Part shown: piece by piece, positions 8,382 through 16,737 of the stretch | How the letters are laid out: each line of letters begins with the position of its first letter | Numbering within the stretch: the stretch's first letter is position 1 | IMG/VR virus record: IMGVR_UViG_3300047473_000048 | Coordinates: 1-43,333 of that record | DNA from: a virus | Length of the DNA: 43,333 nucleotides | Reading direction: 5' to 3' (one strand) | Notes under the pieces: model-generated | Database searches by the model: none | What the model saw: only the letters and a program-made list of their open reading frames with translations | What the model was told of the DNA's origin: nothing | Position numbers and translations under genes: made by a program

Positions 8382-8906
8382 TTAATTCGTTCCAGTTCCT
8401 ATACTCTGGAACAATCCGCCGCCACCGCCAGTGTACTCCACCAAGAAATCGCGGTAAGCAGCAACACCTATAGTCATCGTACCGATCAGCGTACCCCAAC
8501 CAACGTTGGTCACGACGGTCCAAATACCGGCACCGCTACCGGCAGTATTGGCAATCCTCAACGTATAGGTCTGACCCACCACCGGCGGATTTGGAAACGC
8601 CGCAAACCAAGCCGCCACCGTAGGCAACTGAAGGTTCGTCGCCGCCACAATAGCACCGGTCATATCCAAGACCGTCGTCACGCTACCCCCTAAAATATTG
8701 GCTGGCGTGAGGACCGTCGGCGAGGCCACCGAGGCATTGACATTGACGACTAGTGGGGCCAAAGCCCCAAATGCTCCTGCCAAATCGGCAATCTGCAAGG
8801 TCGTTGCGCCAGCCCACTCCGGGCCGCCGCTCGCAAGAGAAACGATTTCCGCGCCCGTGAGGACGGTAAGGGCAGTTTGGCCCGGTTGAGTAGGAACTGG
8901 AGGCAT
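8382..8906 (-). CDS. Putative virion protein, beta-rich, unknown
   Basis: 174 residues; ATG at 8906 with AGGAG. The N-terminal segment LTGAEIVSLASGGPEWAGAT followed by TLQIADLA is typical of small phage structural proteins, in which an LTG-x-E-x-V strand precedes a helix read as xxTxQLA. The remainder is Val/Thr/Gly-rich beta structure ending in a Gly-rich loop (YTGGGGGLFQSIG). There is no catalytic motif and no leader peptide. It is packed 11 bp before the next gene and probably belongs to the tail or head-completion set. Confidence 0.5.
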   Translation of the reverse strand: MPPVPTQPGQTALTVLTGAEIVSLASGGPEWAGATTLQIADLAGAFGALAPLVVNVNASVASPTVLTPANILGGSVTTVLDMTGAIVAATNLQLPTVAAWFAAFPNPPVVGQTYTLRIANTAGSGAGIWTVVTNVGWGTLIGTMTIGVAAYRDFLVEYTGGGGGLFQSIGTGTN

Positions 8907-8917
8907 AAAAGTAACTC

Positions 8918-9799
8918 CTAGATTGCGGCCGGCTGCGACACACTCATCGCGGCTGCGCCAGTTTGAGACAGCCTAAACTGGACGGGTGCCGAATACACCG
9001 TGCAATTCAGTCGGTATAGCACCCCCCTCTCAGGCTCATTGAGATACTCTGTCACCGTGACCGCGCCTAAGACCGCCTGCACGATCCAAGTACTCCCGCC
9101 ATCGAACGACTTCTCCAAGTTAATGGTCCCGGAGGGCAAGATAGTCGAGCCCGTGAACGTCGCCAGCGCATCCACACCGCTCCCCGAAATGGCATTACCA
9201 TTGCGCACGAAATTGAGCTGGTCATTGAGAGGATAGGGCGGAATTGGCTGGGCCGAAAGGGTAATCACCCCGACCTTGCCTGGGTTGTTGTAATTGGGTT
9301 GGCCGGTCACAATGGCCACAGTATCAATGGCGGTGACAGTCGTCCCCGGCACGATCCACCCTCGGAGGTCACTCACCGCGGCGCCCAATAGGCTATTCGA
9401 TTGCGGTGTGCCCAAGCTCTGGCCGCCCGTAACGTCAATGTTCCTGGCCAAGGTGTCATTGTCATTGATATCGGCGGTCAGGTGATACGGTGCCATTAAT
9501 AGGGTCACAGCCGTGCCGGCGATGGTCCCAATGGTGGTCCCAGGCGGCACCAACACTGAGTTGACGGCATCGCCCGCGGCCAATCCCACTCCACTTCCCA
9601 CCACCGCAGCCAGCGACCCGGCCACCACCGTCAGACTAGTATTAACGTTGGCCCAAAGAGTAACATTAAAAGGCCCAAAGAAGCTGAACCTCGGCCCTGC
9701 TCCCAACCCCGTAATCGTGCCCTGAATCACGGCCTGGGCTAGGTCGCCGGGTGGAGGGGTGCCCCAGGCCGTGTGGTGAGGGCTTGAAGTCATGCCCAT
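8918..9799 (-). CDS. Structural protein with C-terminal FDGGSTW domain
   Basis: 293 residues; ATG at 9799 in a TGATG overlap with the upstream stop, with GGGAGGTG before it. The middle is beta-rich and ends with a domain at residues ~205-280 containing GSTILPSGTINLEKSFDGGS, a following TWIVQAV, and NEPERGVLYRLNCTVY closing with QFRLSQ. This is the G-T-V-x-L-x-x-S-F-D-G-G-x-T-W ... E-P-x-x-G-x-x-Y-R-L-x-C pattern seen in small phage virion proteins. The exact virion position is not known. Translational coupling to the 263-residue gene upstream suggests the two are made together. Confidence 0.55.
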   Translation of the reverse strand: MGMTSSPHHTAWGTPPPGDLAQAVIQGTITGLGAGPRFSFFGPFNVTLWANVNTSLTVVAGSLAAVVGSGVGLAAGDAVNSVLVPPGTTIGTIAGTAVTLLMAPYHLTADINDNDTLARNIDVTGGQSLGTPQSNSLLGAAVSDLRGWIVPGTTVTAIDTVAIVTGQPNYNNPGKVGVITLSAQPIPPYPLNDQLNFVRNGNAISGSGVDALATFTGSTILPSGTINLEKSFDGGSTWIVQAVLGAVTVTEYLNEPERGVLYRLNCTVYSAPVQFRLSQTGAAAMSVSQPAAI

Positions 9800-10590
9800 C
9801 AGACACCTCCCTGAGAATTATTTTGGGTAGCCGGCTTCGCAATTGTACCCAAAATCCTCACATGCGAAGCATTTGGATCATTTGGCAGGGCCAAATCCAA
9901 TCCCGAGCTAAAGCGCTCCTTGGCAGTCTTGTCCTCCTGCCAATGCGGAACCTCGATCTCCTTCATCGACGCCGGTGGCGTCGAGTTAATAATCACGCCC
10001 CCTGCCGTCGCCCAAGGTGTCGCCCTTCCAAGATTAACGCCGAGGCCCTCCCATCCCCGCGAGGATCTGAATAGCCTAAAAATCTTCACGGCGTCCTCGT
10101 CCAGCGGGTACATACAATCGTTGGGCTCGCCGTCCCACCCGAAGGTCACAGGAATCATCGACCCATCCTTGGCTCGGTAGTAGGGATTGATCATCGTCTC
10201 ATTGAGGACGCTTTTGTTCGTCGCCCGATATTGAGGCTTGACTCCCCTCGCCCGGCAATCCATGATCGCGGCGCCCATCTCCTCCAGAGCCTTCCTCCGG
10301 CGCTCCAACTCCTGCGGATCAATCCGCTTACGCTCCTCCGGCATACCCTGGTCCGACAACCGCGCAATCTGAAGTGCCAAAGCACCCATCAAGCTCTCGG
10401 CGTCGTCCGTGTTAGTGGTCTGGGCGACCTTCGGAACCAACTGGGCCAGGGCTTCCTTAATTTGCTCCGCCACGGCCGCTCCGACAGCGTTTTTGAACTC
10501 TGGGGTTTGGGTAAAATGCACCGGCTTTGCCCCAGGTCCCGGAGACCCCTCAACGCCGCCGCTTTCGACTGATTTAGCTGCTTCGGCCAT
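9799..10590 (-). CDS. Hypothetical structural-module protein (263 aa)
   Basis: ATG at 10590 with GGAG. Residues ~28-60 form an amphipathic helix (EFKNAVGAAVAEQIKEALAQ), and residues ~85-115 are Arg/Glu-rich (ERKRIDPQELERRRKALEEM). The second half has a conserved-looking globular part (YYRAKDGSMIPVTFGWDGEP, then MYPLDEDAVKIF) and a Q/N-rich tail. Helical N-terminus plus small beta domain would suit a virion or assembly factor. It lies directly downstream of the Bbp16-like gene, and its stop is shared with the next start. I do not recognise the family. Confidence 0.45.
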   Translation of the reverse strand: MAEAAKSVESGGVEGSPGPGAKPVHFTQTPEFKNAVGAAVAEQIKEALAQLVPKVAQTTNTDDAESLMGALALQIARLSDQGMPEERKRIDPQELERRRKALEEMGAAIMDCRARGVKPQYRATNKSVLNETMINPYYRAKDGSMIPVTFGWDGEPNDCMYPLDEDAVKIFRLFRSSRGWEGLGVNLGRATPWATAGGVIINSTPPASMKEIEVPHWQEDKTAKERFSSGLDLALPNDPNASHVRILGTIAKPATQNNSQGGV

Positions 10591-10629
10591 AGTCCAACTC
10601 CATCAAAAAGAGGGGAGGGACCGCTCCCC

Positions 10630-11178
10630 TTACACGGTGTAGTTCTTCGCCGCGAACTTGTTGGTCTGGTCGTCGCGGACCATCGTGGTAATAACATAAG
10701 ACACATTTCCGACGGTGAACTGAGTGGCCGCCGGTGTTGCGAAGTTGATGCGAATGTAGCGCGGAAGGGGCTGACCCTCGGGGAACACCGCGGCCCAATC
10801 CATGCGGATGGTCTGGCCGGCTACGAGATTGGCCGCCGTGATGGGGCCGGTTTCCTCATACGTCGTCCAGGCTCCAGGCAAATACCCTCCACCGACGCCG
10901 GTGTCGGGCGCTCCCTGGAACTGCATGTTGAGCGTCGCTGCCGTGATCGTCACCGCGGCCACCCCAATGGCGGCCTCGATTTGGATCTTGATTCCACCGA
11001 TCGACGGGTCTTCCCCGAACAACACCCTGTTACCGATGACGTTCTGAGGGGCAGTTCCTACGCCAGACCCCAAAATATCAATCACATTCGGGGCCGGAAA
11101 GCCCGCGCCGAGGGCGCCCACGAAGCTCAGGGGCGGTCCTCCCACGGGCACGAAATTCAGTTGCGAATCGAGCTGCAT
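10630..11178 (-). CDS. Bbp16-like capsid decoration/cement protein
   Basis: 182 residues; ATG at 11178, AAGGAC upstream. It starts MQLDSQLNFVPVGG, followed by NVIDILGSGVGT and a beta-sandwich with VTITAATLNMQFQG, then EGQPLPRYIRINFATP and VGNVSYVITTMV. This is the layout of the Bbp16 family of BPP-1-like phages: LLDAQLxLS at the start, NVIDLG, a central hydrophobic strand, then LPRYLRLNYxV. Family members coat the capsid surface next to the major capsid protein. Its position immediately after the capsid gene supports the call. Confidence 0.7.
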   Translation of the reverse strand: MQLDSQLNFVPVGGPPLSFVGALGAGFPAPNVIDILGSGVGTAPQNVIGNRVLFGEDPSIGGIKIQIEAAIGVAAVTITAATLNMQFQGAPDTGVGGGYLPGAWTTYEETGPITAANLVAGQTIRMDWAAVFPEGQPLPRYIRINFATPAATQFTVGNVSYVITTMVRDDQTNKFAAKNYTV

Positions 11179-11223
11179 GATGAAAAAGTCCTTTTTATAA
11201 GGTTGGTGGCCCTTCGCGCTGGC

Positions 11224-12270
11224 TTAGACCACGCGGCTTTCGGTGTTGACGATCTGGTCGACGATCTTGATCGGGATGCCCCTGTAGCTGTCAACTACCC
11301 GGCCATCATAATCATTCATCGACAACAAGACATTGCGATTGCGAATAGCCTGGATATTCATCCAATGCCGCAATGTGCGATTGCAGTAGAACACCGTCCG
11401 CACGCCGCCGGCGGCGTCCTCGGGCGCGTCGCTTTTGGTAATGCCCGATGTCGTCTTGGTGAGTTTGGGGAACAGCAACAGCATCTGATCCATAAAGGCG
11501 AACAAGTCCGCCCCGTTTGGCCCTGCCAAGCCGGCCGCCGTCACATCCAAATTCGCCAGTCGGACGCCATACCGCCAGTCCTTCGGGCAAAGTCCCGCCC
11601 GCTGCTCGAAGAGGATCGTATAGGCTTCAAACCGGTTGCCCACCGAGTCAAACCCAGGCGTTACAGTACCTTTGTCTTCGCTGAACAACCCCGCCCGGCT
11701 CTGTCGGGGGAAGATGCCGAAGATCGTCTCCGGACTCCATCCAATCAACCAAAGGCTGGTATTGGAAGTGCCGGTCCCGAGCCCATCAAGCACATTCGCC
11801 GCGTTCTGGGCATTGCCCAAGGTCACGGTATTATAAAACGGCGTCAGTCCCATGAACTGCGTCGGCAAAACGACGGTATTGCCATAAATGTAGGTTTCCG
11901 CGATGGTCTGGCTCATGCCTTCGAGAAAACCCACATCCTCGGACTCACGGAACTTCTCCGGATTACCGCTATCCTCGGCCAGCAACCGATCGACCTGGCT
12001 GTAGTCCCTGAGGGTGCCAATGCCGACCCGGCTCTTGGCGGTGGTGGTTTTCCCGTAGGGCGTGCCCTGATAATAGCTAATCCACGCGCCTGTCGGAATC
12101 GAAGTACGGAAGATGAACTCATGTCCGGTCCGCTCGTTGGCCTCCACCATCGGCAGATCATCGGTCATGTCATTGCATTGAGAAAGCATTTCTGCGATCA
12201 CGGGGATTTCTCCGTCCGGATCAAGTCGATTGGCCACATCGACCATCGTCGGCCAGCTACCTGTACTCAA
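11224..12270 (-). CDS. Major capsid protein (HK97 fold, BPP-1-like)
   Basis: 348 residues from a TTG at 12270 with AAGAGGTG about 8 nt upstream; no better start lies nearby. The order of features fits the BPP-1 type coat protein: TMVDVANRLDPDG, then AEMLSQCNDMTDDLPMVEAN, a beta segment IFRTSIPTGAWISYYQG, AETYIYGN, and GLTPFYNT. The C-terminal half carries the Arg-rich strand TVFYCNRTLRHWMN and ends DSYRGIPIKIVDQIVNTESR, the usual closing IPIRxxDAIxxTE strand. Flanked by a scaffold-like gene upstream and the decoration gene downstream. The 175-bp leader holds an 8-bp-stem hairpin (12331-12358). Confidence 0.85.
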   Translation of the reverse strand: MSTGSWPTMVDVANRLDPDGEIPVIAEMLSQCNDMTDDLPMVEANERTGHEFIFRTSIPTGAWISYYQGTPYGKTTTAKSRVGIGTLRDYSQVDRLLAEDSGNPEKFRESEDVGFLEGMSQTIAETYIYGNTVVLPTQFMGLTPFYNTVTLGNAQNAANVLDGLGTGTSNTSLWLIGWSPETIFGIFPRQSRAGLFSEDKGTVTPGFDSVGNRFEAYTILFEQRAGLCPKDWRYGVRLANLDVTAAGLAGPNGADLFAFMDQMLLLFPKLTKTTSGITKSDAPEDAAGGVRTVFYCNRTLRHWMNIQAIRNRNVLLSMNDYDGRVVDSYRGIPIKIVDQIVNTESRVV

Positions 12271-12330
12271 GGTACACCTCTTATTTAACTAAAACTATGG
12301 CACAATTGCCTTATAAAACCTTTATTTTCT

Positions 12331-12358
12331 AACATAGGAGCTACCGCTTATGTTAGGC
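12331..12358 (-). promoter_or_regulatory. Hairpin in the leader of the major capsid gene
   Basis: On the coding strand CTAACATA is followed 12 nt later by its exact reverse complement TATGTTAG, giving an 8-bp stem about 60 nt upstream of the TTG start. A second small palindrome, GGCAATTGTGCC, lies between it and the ribosome binding site. There is no U-run, so a terminator is unlikely. It could be an mRNA processing or stability element that raises capsid expression over upstream genes; this is inference from position. Confidence 0.35.
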
Positions 12359-12445
12359 CACATCCCGCATTTGCGCGGTACGGGCTATTGAAATCAACAA
12401 GTCTCGGAACGGCAGCGGCGAGCGCTGAACATCTCCTTTGAGATT

Positions 12446-12898
12446 TCAAACTGAGACACTACCGACAGTTTCCACGCTCAACAATACCGGAAGGCGATCT
12501 TCGACAACCGCACGCTCGCATTCGTCGAGACAACCACCCCAACCGCTGAAATTGAATTGATGGTCATTCCCGGTGATTTCTCGGTATGCGGATTCGACCG
12601 CATTTCGCATGGGGAAGTCGGCGCCGGGCGGCAAAACATCAACAGGACCGCCAATTTTGCACGTCCACACTTTCTCGCCAGTCGGCGGCGTCTGTTCGGA
12701 TTTTCTCCACCGCCGAACATCGCTTGAATGCTCAATCGCGTTGGCGAACCAACCGGTCATCCACCCTTCGTCGGGAACTTCATGCCCGAGTTTCGCGCAC
12801 ATCTGGCAAAAAGCCGCCGCCCATTTGCTGGCATCGTCCCCCACAGCCTGGAGCATATGCGAGCCGTCCATATCGGCATAGTTGATGGTTTCAGTCAT
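12446..12898 (-). CDS. Conserved hypothetical phage protein (DASKWAxAFCQ)
   Basis: 150 residues; ATG at 12898 preceded by GGAGG. The N-terminal half (YADMDGSHMLQAVGDDASKW, then AAAFCQ and WFANAIEHSSDVRR) is a motif set seen repeatedly in small phage proteins of unknown function. The C-terminal half (DFPMRNAVESAYREITGNDH, then FSGWGGCLDECERAVVE) is a second compact block that also occurs as a separate small protein, so this may be a two-domain fusion. Three or four cysteines are present without a clear metal-site pattern. It lies between the scaffold and capsid genes, where an early-type accessory protein is unexpected. Confidence 0.5.
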   Translation of the reverse strand: MTETINYADMDGSHMLQAVGDDASKWAAAFCQMCAKLGHEVPDEGWMTGWFANAIEHSSDVRRWRKSEQTPPTGEKVWTCKIGGPVDVLPPGADFPMRNAVESAYREITGNDHQFNFSGWGGCLDECERAVVEDRLPVLLSVETVGSVSV

Positions 12899-12909
12899 AG
12901 CTGCCTCCG

Positions 12910-13086
12910 TTAGTAATAGCGCCCAGTCTCAACCGCCTCGGCGATCTTGACGGCAAGGTATTCCGGTGATGCCCCAGCGTTTTCCGACAGGATCAAGCAG
13001 ATACCGCCTGCATCCACATCCTTTACTCGCCGGTTCCAAGCTGGTCGAAGGTTCTCTGCCCTATCGACGTAGAGCGCGGCAATCAT
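12910..13086 (-). CDS. Small hypothetical protein (58 aa)
   Basis: ATG at 13086 with AGGAAGG about 10 nt before it; product MIAALYVDRAENLRPAWNRR and on to VETGRYY. The frame stays open upstream to a TTG at 13182, but that start sits inside the palindromic element and has no ribosome binding site, so I reject it. The C-terminal half (GICLILSENAGASPEYLAVK, then IAEAVETGRYY) is a plausible alpha/beta unit. It is 11 bp from the 150-residue gene and probably cotranscribed with it. The family is not recognised. Confidence 0.5.
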   Translation of the reverse strand: MIAALYVDRAENLRPAWNRRVKDVDAGGICLILSENAGASPEYLAVKIAEAVETGRYY

Positions 13087-13113
13087 GACCACAACCTTCC
13101 TAACATTTTGCTT

Positions 13114-13291
13114 GGCCCTTCCTTTGGGGGAGTTTCCCCAAAATCCTCGGGGATCATACACTCTCGGACATTGCTCCGTCAAGGCTTTTGAAGCAACCTC
13201 GCAAGCTCGGTTGCTTCAAAAGCCTTGACCTCACATGTCCGAGAGTGTATGCCCCCTCGGCCTTTTGGGTCACTCCCCCTGCGGGGGGCCT
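13114..13291 (+). repeat. Palindromic element, copy 1 (intergenic, between scaffold and capsid genes)
   Basis: A 178-bp imperfect hairpin, read on the plus strand. Outer stem: GGGGGAGT (13126-13133) pairs with ACTCCCCC (13272-13279), extended outward by a weaker six-pair helix containing wobble pairs. Next, CCCAAAA pairs with TTTTGGG and GGGG with CCCC. The central stem ATACACTCTCGGACAT (13156-13171) pairs perfectly with 13235-13250. The inner 19-bp stem (13180-13198 with 13209-13227) is closed by the loop TCGCAAGCTC. Copy 2 at 34,681-34,860 has the same plan, the same central stem and loop, but different paired bases in the inner and outer stems. Here it fills most of the 236-bp gap 13,087-13,322, whose flanks otherwise show nothing beyond the next gene's ribosome binding site. 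Confidence 0.9.
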
Positions 13292-13322
13292 TCGGTATAA
13301 TAGGGGGCTCAAACTACCCTCC

Positions 13323-14087
13323 TCAATTTTTCGCTGTATTCGCATAAAGCGCCTTCATGCCTTTCCGGCTAGGAGGCTTACCATGATTCGGCGGCGGTCC
13401 CCCACCGGCCGGAGTTGGTGCAGGCTCGTCAAATGCCTTAGCTACATTCCAAAGCAATCGCCAAACCGCCGGGTGTTCGCCAGCGCCCGTGATATTGAGA
13501 AAGTCATCAAATTCTTTCCTACTTCTCTCGGGCACAAACAAATCTCTCATCCTCGCCACGGCGCCTTTGACAGTGGCAAAGCCACTACCGCCGAGTTCGG
13601 GATCACCCATCAACTGAGTTTGCCAAAGCTGACGGACCCCAGCCCAGGCTTTGTGTTGCTCCAGCAAAGTATTGGCCTGGTATTGAGTGACGGCAGCAGC
13701 ATGAAGGTCATAAATTTTCTGGCCAACTTCGGGAGGAATATTATTGGCCTTAAGAATGTCGACGAAAGGCGTAATAGCAGCAGGGTCGATTGTAACTCCT
13801 TCGGGCGGGGTGAACTTATATTCAAGCGGAGGGGGCGCTGGTGTAGGTGCCGGTGTAGCGGTGGGCTCCGGGGCGGGCGTGGCAGCGGGGGCAGCGGTAG
13901 GTTCCGGTGTAGGGGCGGGCTCTGGGGCGGGCTCAGGGGCGGGCGTGGCGGCGGGCTCTACCGTTGTCGTGGCCAAAAGGCTCGGAACGTCAGTATGCTC
14001 AAATGCCTTCGGCGGAGGTTCGGGTGTGGCTACGGCCGGGGCGGGAGCAGGGGCGGGGGCGGGATCAACTGGTACTTCATCGGCCAT
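13323..14087 (-). CDS. Putative head scaffolding protein with long Ala/Pro/Glu N-terminus
   Basis: 254 residues; ATG at 14087 in a TAATG overlap with the Bbp19-like gene. Residues ~8-105 are low complexity, PAPAPAP and APEPAPEPA, built from GGGGCG hexamers. Residues ~108-215 hold a domain like phage scaffold proteins: YKFTPPEGVTIDPAAITPFV, NIPPEVGQKIYDLHAAAV, then QHKAWAGVRQLWQTQLMGDPELGG and ITGAGEHPAVWRLLWNVAKA. In relatives this last block reads D-P-E-x-G-G ... GLGNHPxLVRLLxKVGKAL. Scaffolds guide procapsid assembly and leave or are degraded. Position just upstream of the capsid gene agrees. The proline-rich region is longer than usual. Confidence 0.65.
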   Translation of the reverse strand: MADEVPVDPAPAPAPAPAVATPEPPPKAFEHTDVPSLLATTTVEPAATPAPEPAPEPAPTPEPTAAPAATPAPEPTATPAPTPAPPPLEYKFTPPEGVTIDPAAITPFVDILKANNIPPEVGQKIYDLHAAAVTQYQANTLLEQHKAWAGVRQLWQTQLMGDPELGGSGFATVKGAVARMRDLFVPERSRKEFDDFLNITGAGEHPAVWRLLWNVAKAFDEPAPTPAGGGPPPNHGKPPSRKGMKALYANTAKN

Positions 14088-14455
14088 TATTCTGTTTCCT
14101 TCGGCTTGGTGTTGGCGGCATAGTAAGGATCATTTTCGTCGTGCATCTTGAGAATCAACACCCGGTCATTCCTGGCCAGCATATGATAAAACCGAAAGCC
14201 AAGGTCCTGGCGGCCGGCCTCGAACCATGTCGCTTCCGGCTGAGGCACCCCGTTGGGACCGCAGGCGAATCTGGCGTCGAACGTGTGGGCGGCGTCCAAG
14301 AGCTTCCAAATGGCCCGCCGGCCGACCTCTGTGGCCATCACACTTTTCCAAAACTCAATCTCCTGCCGCTCGGCCAACTTGAGCTTTTGCCTCTTGCGCC
14401 CGATAGCACGCTCGTCGGCGGCATTATCGTTGGGCGGCTCTTCTTCCTCAATCAA
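14087..14455 (-). CDS. Bbp19-like phage protein
   Basis: 122 residues from a TTG at 14455 that overlaps the upstream TGA (TTGA), with GGGAG before it. The core FWKSVMATEVGRRAIWKLLD, AAHTFDARF, ATWFEAGRQDLGFRFYHML and ILKMHDEND matches the Bbp19 domain (V-L-x-T-P-E-G-R-R-F-x-W-x-L-L-x-x-x-G-x-F, F-x-x-G-R-R-x-V-G). The family accompanies podovirus portals; its exact role is not established. The acidic N-terminus (MIEEEEPP) followed by a basic stretch is ordinary for the family. Confidence 0.65.
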   Translation of the reverse strand: MIEEEEPPNDNAADERAIGRKRQKLKLAERQEIEFWKSVMATEVGRRAIWKLLDAAHTFDARFACGPNGVPQPEATWFEAGRQDLGFRFYHMLARNDRVLILKMHDENDPYYAANTKPKETE

Positions 14456-14931
14456 CTGACTTTAACTCCCTCAGGAATCACCAAGCCCGAAGGCCGGCGA
14501 ACTCCATGAACCCGAGTCGAGGTTTTGGGTAGCTTTTTTGGCTTGGGGATGATAGGCCCGATGACCCCCGTGGCCTTAAACTCAAGCTCATGGGCCTGCT
14601 TTTGCAAGGCCCTAAGATTTTCGGCCAGCTTCCGAAACAGCGGAATGGCCTTGACTTTGGCATCCTTCGACGATGTGTGCCGAAGCCAATAACCGGCCCT
14701 CTCATGAACTTGGTTCATCAACATGCCCAGAGGAAACCACCGGCAGTCTCCATCCCGGTACTTGCCAATCTCGTTGCAAAGGCGTTCGATGATTTTGAGC
14801 CTCTTGCGCATCGAATCGTAAATGAATCCCCTAAACGGATGCACGGCAATCTTGTCGCACTCCTCGGCGGCCTGACGGAGTTCTTCTGTCAACTGGCCGA
14901 AAAGCTCCGCCTCGCTATAGCCTATCGTCAT
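14452..14931 (-). CDS. Hypothetical helical protein after the portal
   Basis: 159 residues, starting at an ATG that overlaps the portal stop (ATGA). Residues 1-125 are predicted mostly helical (AELFGQLTEELRQAAEECDK, RKRLKIIERLCNEIGKY, RKLAENLRALQKQAHELEF), and the C-terminus is Pro/Lys-rich (IPKPKKLPKTSTRVHG). Charged helical proteins here could take part in head completion or packaging. I do not recognise the family; existence as a gene is supported by coupling on both sides. Confidence 0.5.
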   Translation of the reverse strand: MTIGYSEAELFGQLTEELRQAAEECDKIAVHPFRGFIYDSMRKRLKIIERLCNEIGKYRDGDCRWFPLGMLMNQVHERAGYWLRHTSSKDAKVKAIPLFRKLAENLRALQKQAHELEFKATGVIGPIIPKPKKLPKTSTRVHGVRRPSGLVIPEGVKVS

Positions 14932-16736
14932 GCCGGTGCCCCAACCATCTGTCCCAATGCAGTGTCAGGCGTCGTCTTAGCTTGCCCGAGAGCCTGAGCA
15001 GCTTGGACGGCGGCCATTGACTGATTGGCGGCTTGAGCTTGTTGCGAGGCTTGGGCTTTGGCTTGGTCGTGGGCTTGTACTTCTTCGACCGTGTAAAGAA
15101 TCTTCGGATTTGCATTGGCATATTCGACATATTCCCGCATAGCCTCGTCAAGATTAATGATCCTGAGGGGGCTTGGCACCCCGGCCGTTTGGGCGGCCTC
15201 TGTCAACTGGGCGCCCGTCAAAAGCACATCCTTCAGAGCTACGCTCTCAGCGGCCCTTTGTGCCAGCTTCATGATCGACGTGTAGACCAGCTTCAACGGC
15301 ACATTCGCCAAACTCGGCGGCTTTGGCTTGAGCAACTTTCGCCGCGTGAGAATGGCCAACACCCGCTCAATGGCCGGGCCAGCTACCTCCGTCTCAAACA
15401 AGTGGATAAACGGCCCCAAGACCTGAAGGCGCTCCAAGTCTCGCTTCGTCAACTCCAGCTCGTTCCGGGGCTGAACCCCTTCCATCCGGCTGATCGCCAT
15501 GAACACATCAACAAAAAAGCACCGATCGACTCGGGCATTGACGCCATCAATGTCCTTGCTAATGTGGGGCAGCCAATTGGCGTCGGGCTCAAAGAGCGGA
15601 AAAAATCCCTTCTTCCCGCCCTCGGAAGTGAAGTAGGTAATGTCTCCGGGTTTGATTGAGGCGGGCTCGTTTTTGAGTTCGGGAGTGGCGCCCATCGGCG
15701 GCCTAACACCCTTTTCAATAAACTCGCCCTTGCGCCGGGTTTCCGTCTGGACTTGGCGGACATCTCCGAGGGCATCCATCGCAGGGCCACGCCCGTAAGG
15801 ATCATTGGAAACGGTGGACCAACGGGCGGCCATGAATGGCCTTTCATGAAAGCCCTTCCGGCTCAATTCCTTTTTCCCTGGATCGCCCTTGAGCCAATAA
15901 AACTCCCGGAACGTGAAGATCCCTGGCACCGGGTTGATCTTGGACCCCTTTTTGTCGCCGCGGCCTCGAAGGGGGTTATTGGGCTCAATCGAATGACAAA
16001 CGACGTACTCGGTCTCCAAACTCCCGCCGCCGCTTTCCCACATCCCCTGGATTGAGGCCGGCACACTCTCAATGTCAAACATCTCGACGATGGCGCTCAC
16101 CGTCATCACGAACTCGCGGGTGAAAACATCGACTGAGTTACGGGCTCCCGTAGCCAAAAAGAACTCACCCACACACGGCAGGTAAAGCCTAATGACATCG
16201 TAAAAATCCTCGTAGATGATAAAAACCGCGGTGCCAAATGTTGTCACGTCCTGAAACATTTGGGCCATCATCGTGTAAAAGTTACTCTGACCCAAGACCG
16301 TGTAAATCTTTTGCTCGGTGTCCTCCAACCAGCTCTGCCCGTCCCTATCAAGCTCAATCCAAGGCAGGGCGATGCCGAGCTTGAACCACGGGCGAGAGGG
16401 CGACGTGAGGCCGGACCAAAGCCCCGCAGCGCAAACCTGCATTGCCAATGTGGCGTTGGAGTCAATGATCTGATTATTGATCTGGCCGCCCTTCCACATC
16501 CGGTTGGCGACGATGACCCAATGATGGCGGCGGGGAAGAATGAACTCGGCCAAGACGTTCCAATGAGCCCACCAAGACCAACGCCAAGACCTCTGGGCGT
16601 TCATCCGAGTAGTCATGTGTTCGTAGATCGTGGGCCAGTCTTCATTGACCTCGGTGTCTTTGGCAGGCATCGGGGGGATTTGAGACAGTAGCGTCGGACC
16701 CATGCCTTCGTAAAAAGCTATATTCGAGTCTGGCAT
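14928..16736 (-). CDS. Portal (head-to-tail connecting) protein
   Basis: 602 residues; ATG at 16736. It matches the T7/BPP-1-type head-tail connector family in length and motifs: MTTRMNAQRSWRWSWWAHWN near the N-terminus, IDSNATLAMQVCAAGLWSGL followed by TSPSRPWFKLGI, then MAQMFQDVTTFGTAVFIIYE, and WSTVSNDPYGRGPAMDALGD. The C-terminal ~80 residues are Ala/Gln-rich helix (AQAKAQASQQAQAANQSM), as is common in the connector barrel. Twelve copies form the vertex through which DNA enters. Position directly after the terminase genes and the small MGFLSPGK protein is the usual one. Confidence 0.9.
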   Translation of the reverse strand: MPDSNIAFYEGMGPTLLSQIPPMPAKDTEVNEDWPTIYEHMTTRMNAQRSWRWSWWAHWNVLAEFILPRRHHWVIVANRMWKGGQINNQIIDSNATLAMQVCAAGLWSGLTSPSRPWFKLGIALPWIELDRDGQSWLEDTEQKIYTVLGQSNFYTMMAQMFQDVTTFGTAVFIIYEDFYDVIRLYLPCVGEFFLATGARNSVDVFTREFVMTVSAIVEMFDIESVPASIQGMWESGGGSLETEYVVCHSIEPNNPLRGRGDKKGSKINPVPGIFTFREFYWLKGDPGKKELSRKGFHERPFMAARWSTVSNDPYGRGPAMDALGDVRQVQTETRRKGEFIEKGVRPPMGATPELKNEPASIKPGDITYFTSEGGKKGFFPLFEPDANWLPHISKDIDGVNARVDRCFFVDVFMAISRMEGVQPRNELELTKRDLERLQVLGPFIHLFETEVAGPAIERVLAILTRRKLLKPKPPSLANVPLKLVYTSIMKLAQRAAESVALKDVLLTGAQLTEAAQTAGVPSPLRIINLDEAMREYVEYANANPKILYTVEEVQAHDQAKAQASQQAQAANQSMAAVQAAQALGQAKTTPDTALGQMVGAPA

Positions 16737-16737
16737 C

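Noticed and set aside
10981-12288. Long plus-strand frame of 435 codons
   Set aside because: Antisense to the major capsid and decoration genes, which have recognisable sequences; composition is Arg/His-rich shadow type.
12910-13182. Extended 90-residue version of the small gene starting at TTG 13,182
   Set aside because: The start lies inside the hairpin without a ribosome site, whereas ATG 13,086 has AGGAAGG.
13296-13301. TATAAT on the plus strand next to palindromic copy 1
   Set aside because: Would drive transcription against the structural operon and has no -35 at proper spacing.
13188-14123. Plus-strand frame of 311 codons starting in palindromic copy 1
   Set aside because: Antisense to the scaffold gene; the Gly/Arg run mirrors the PAPAP repeat.
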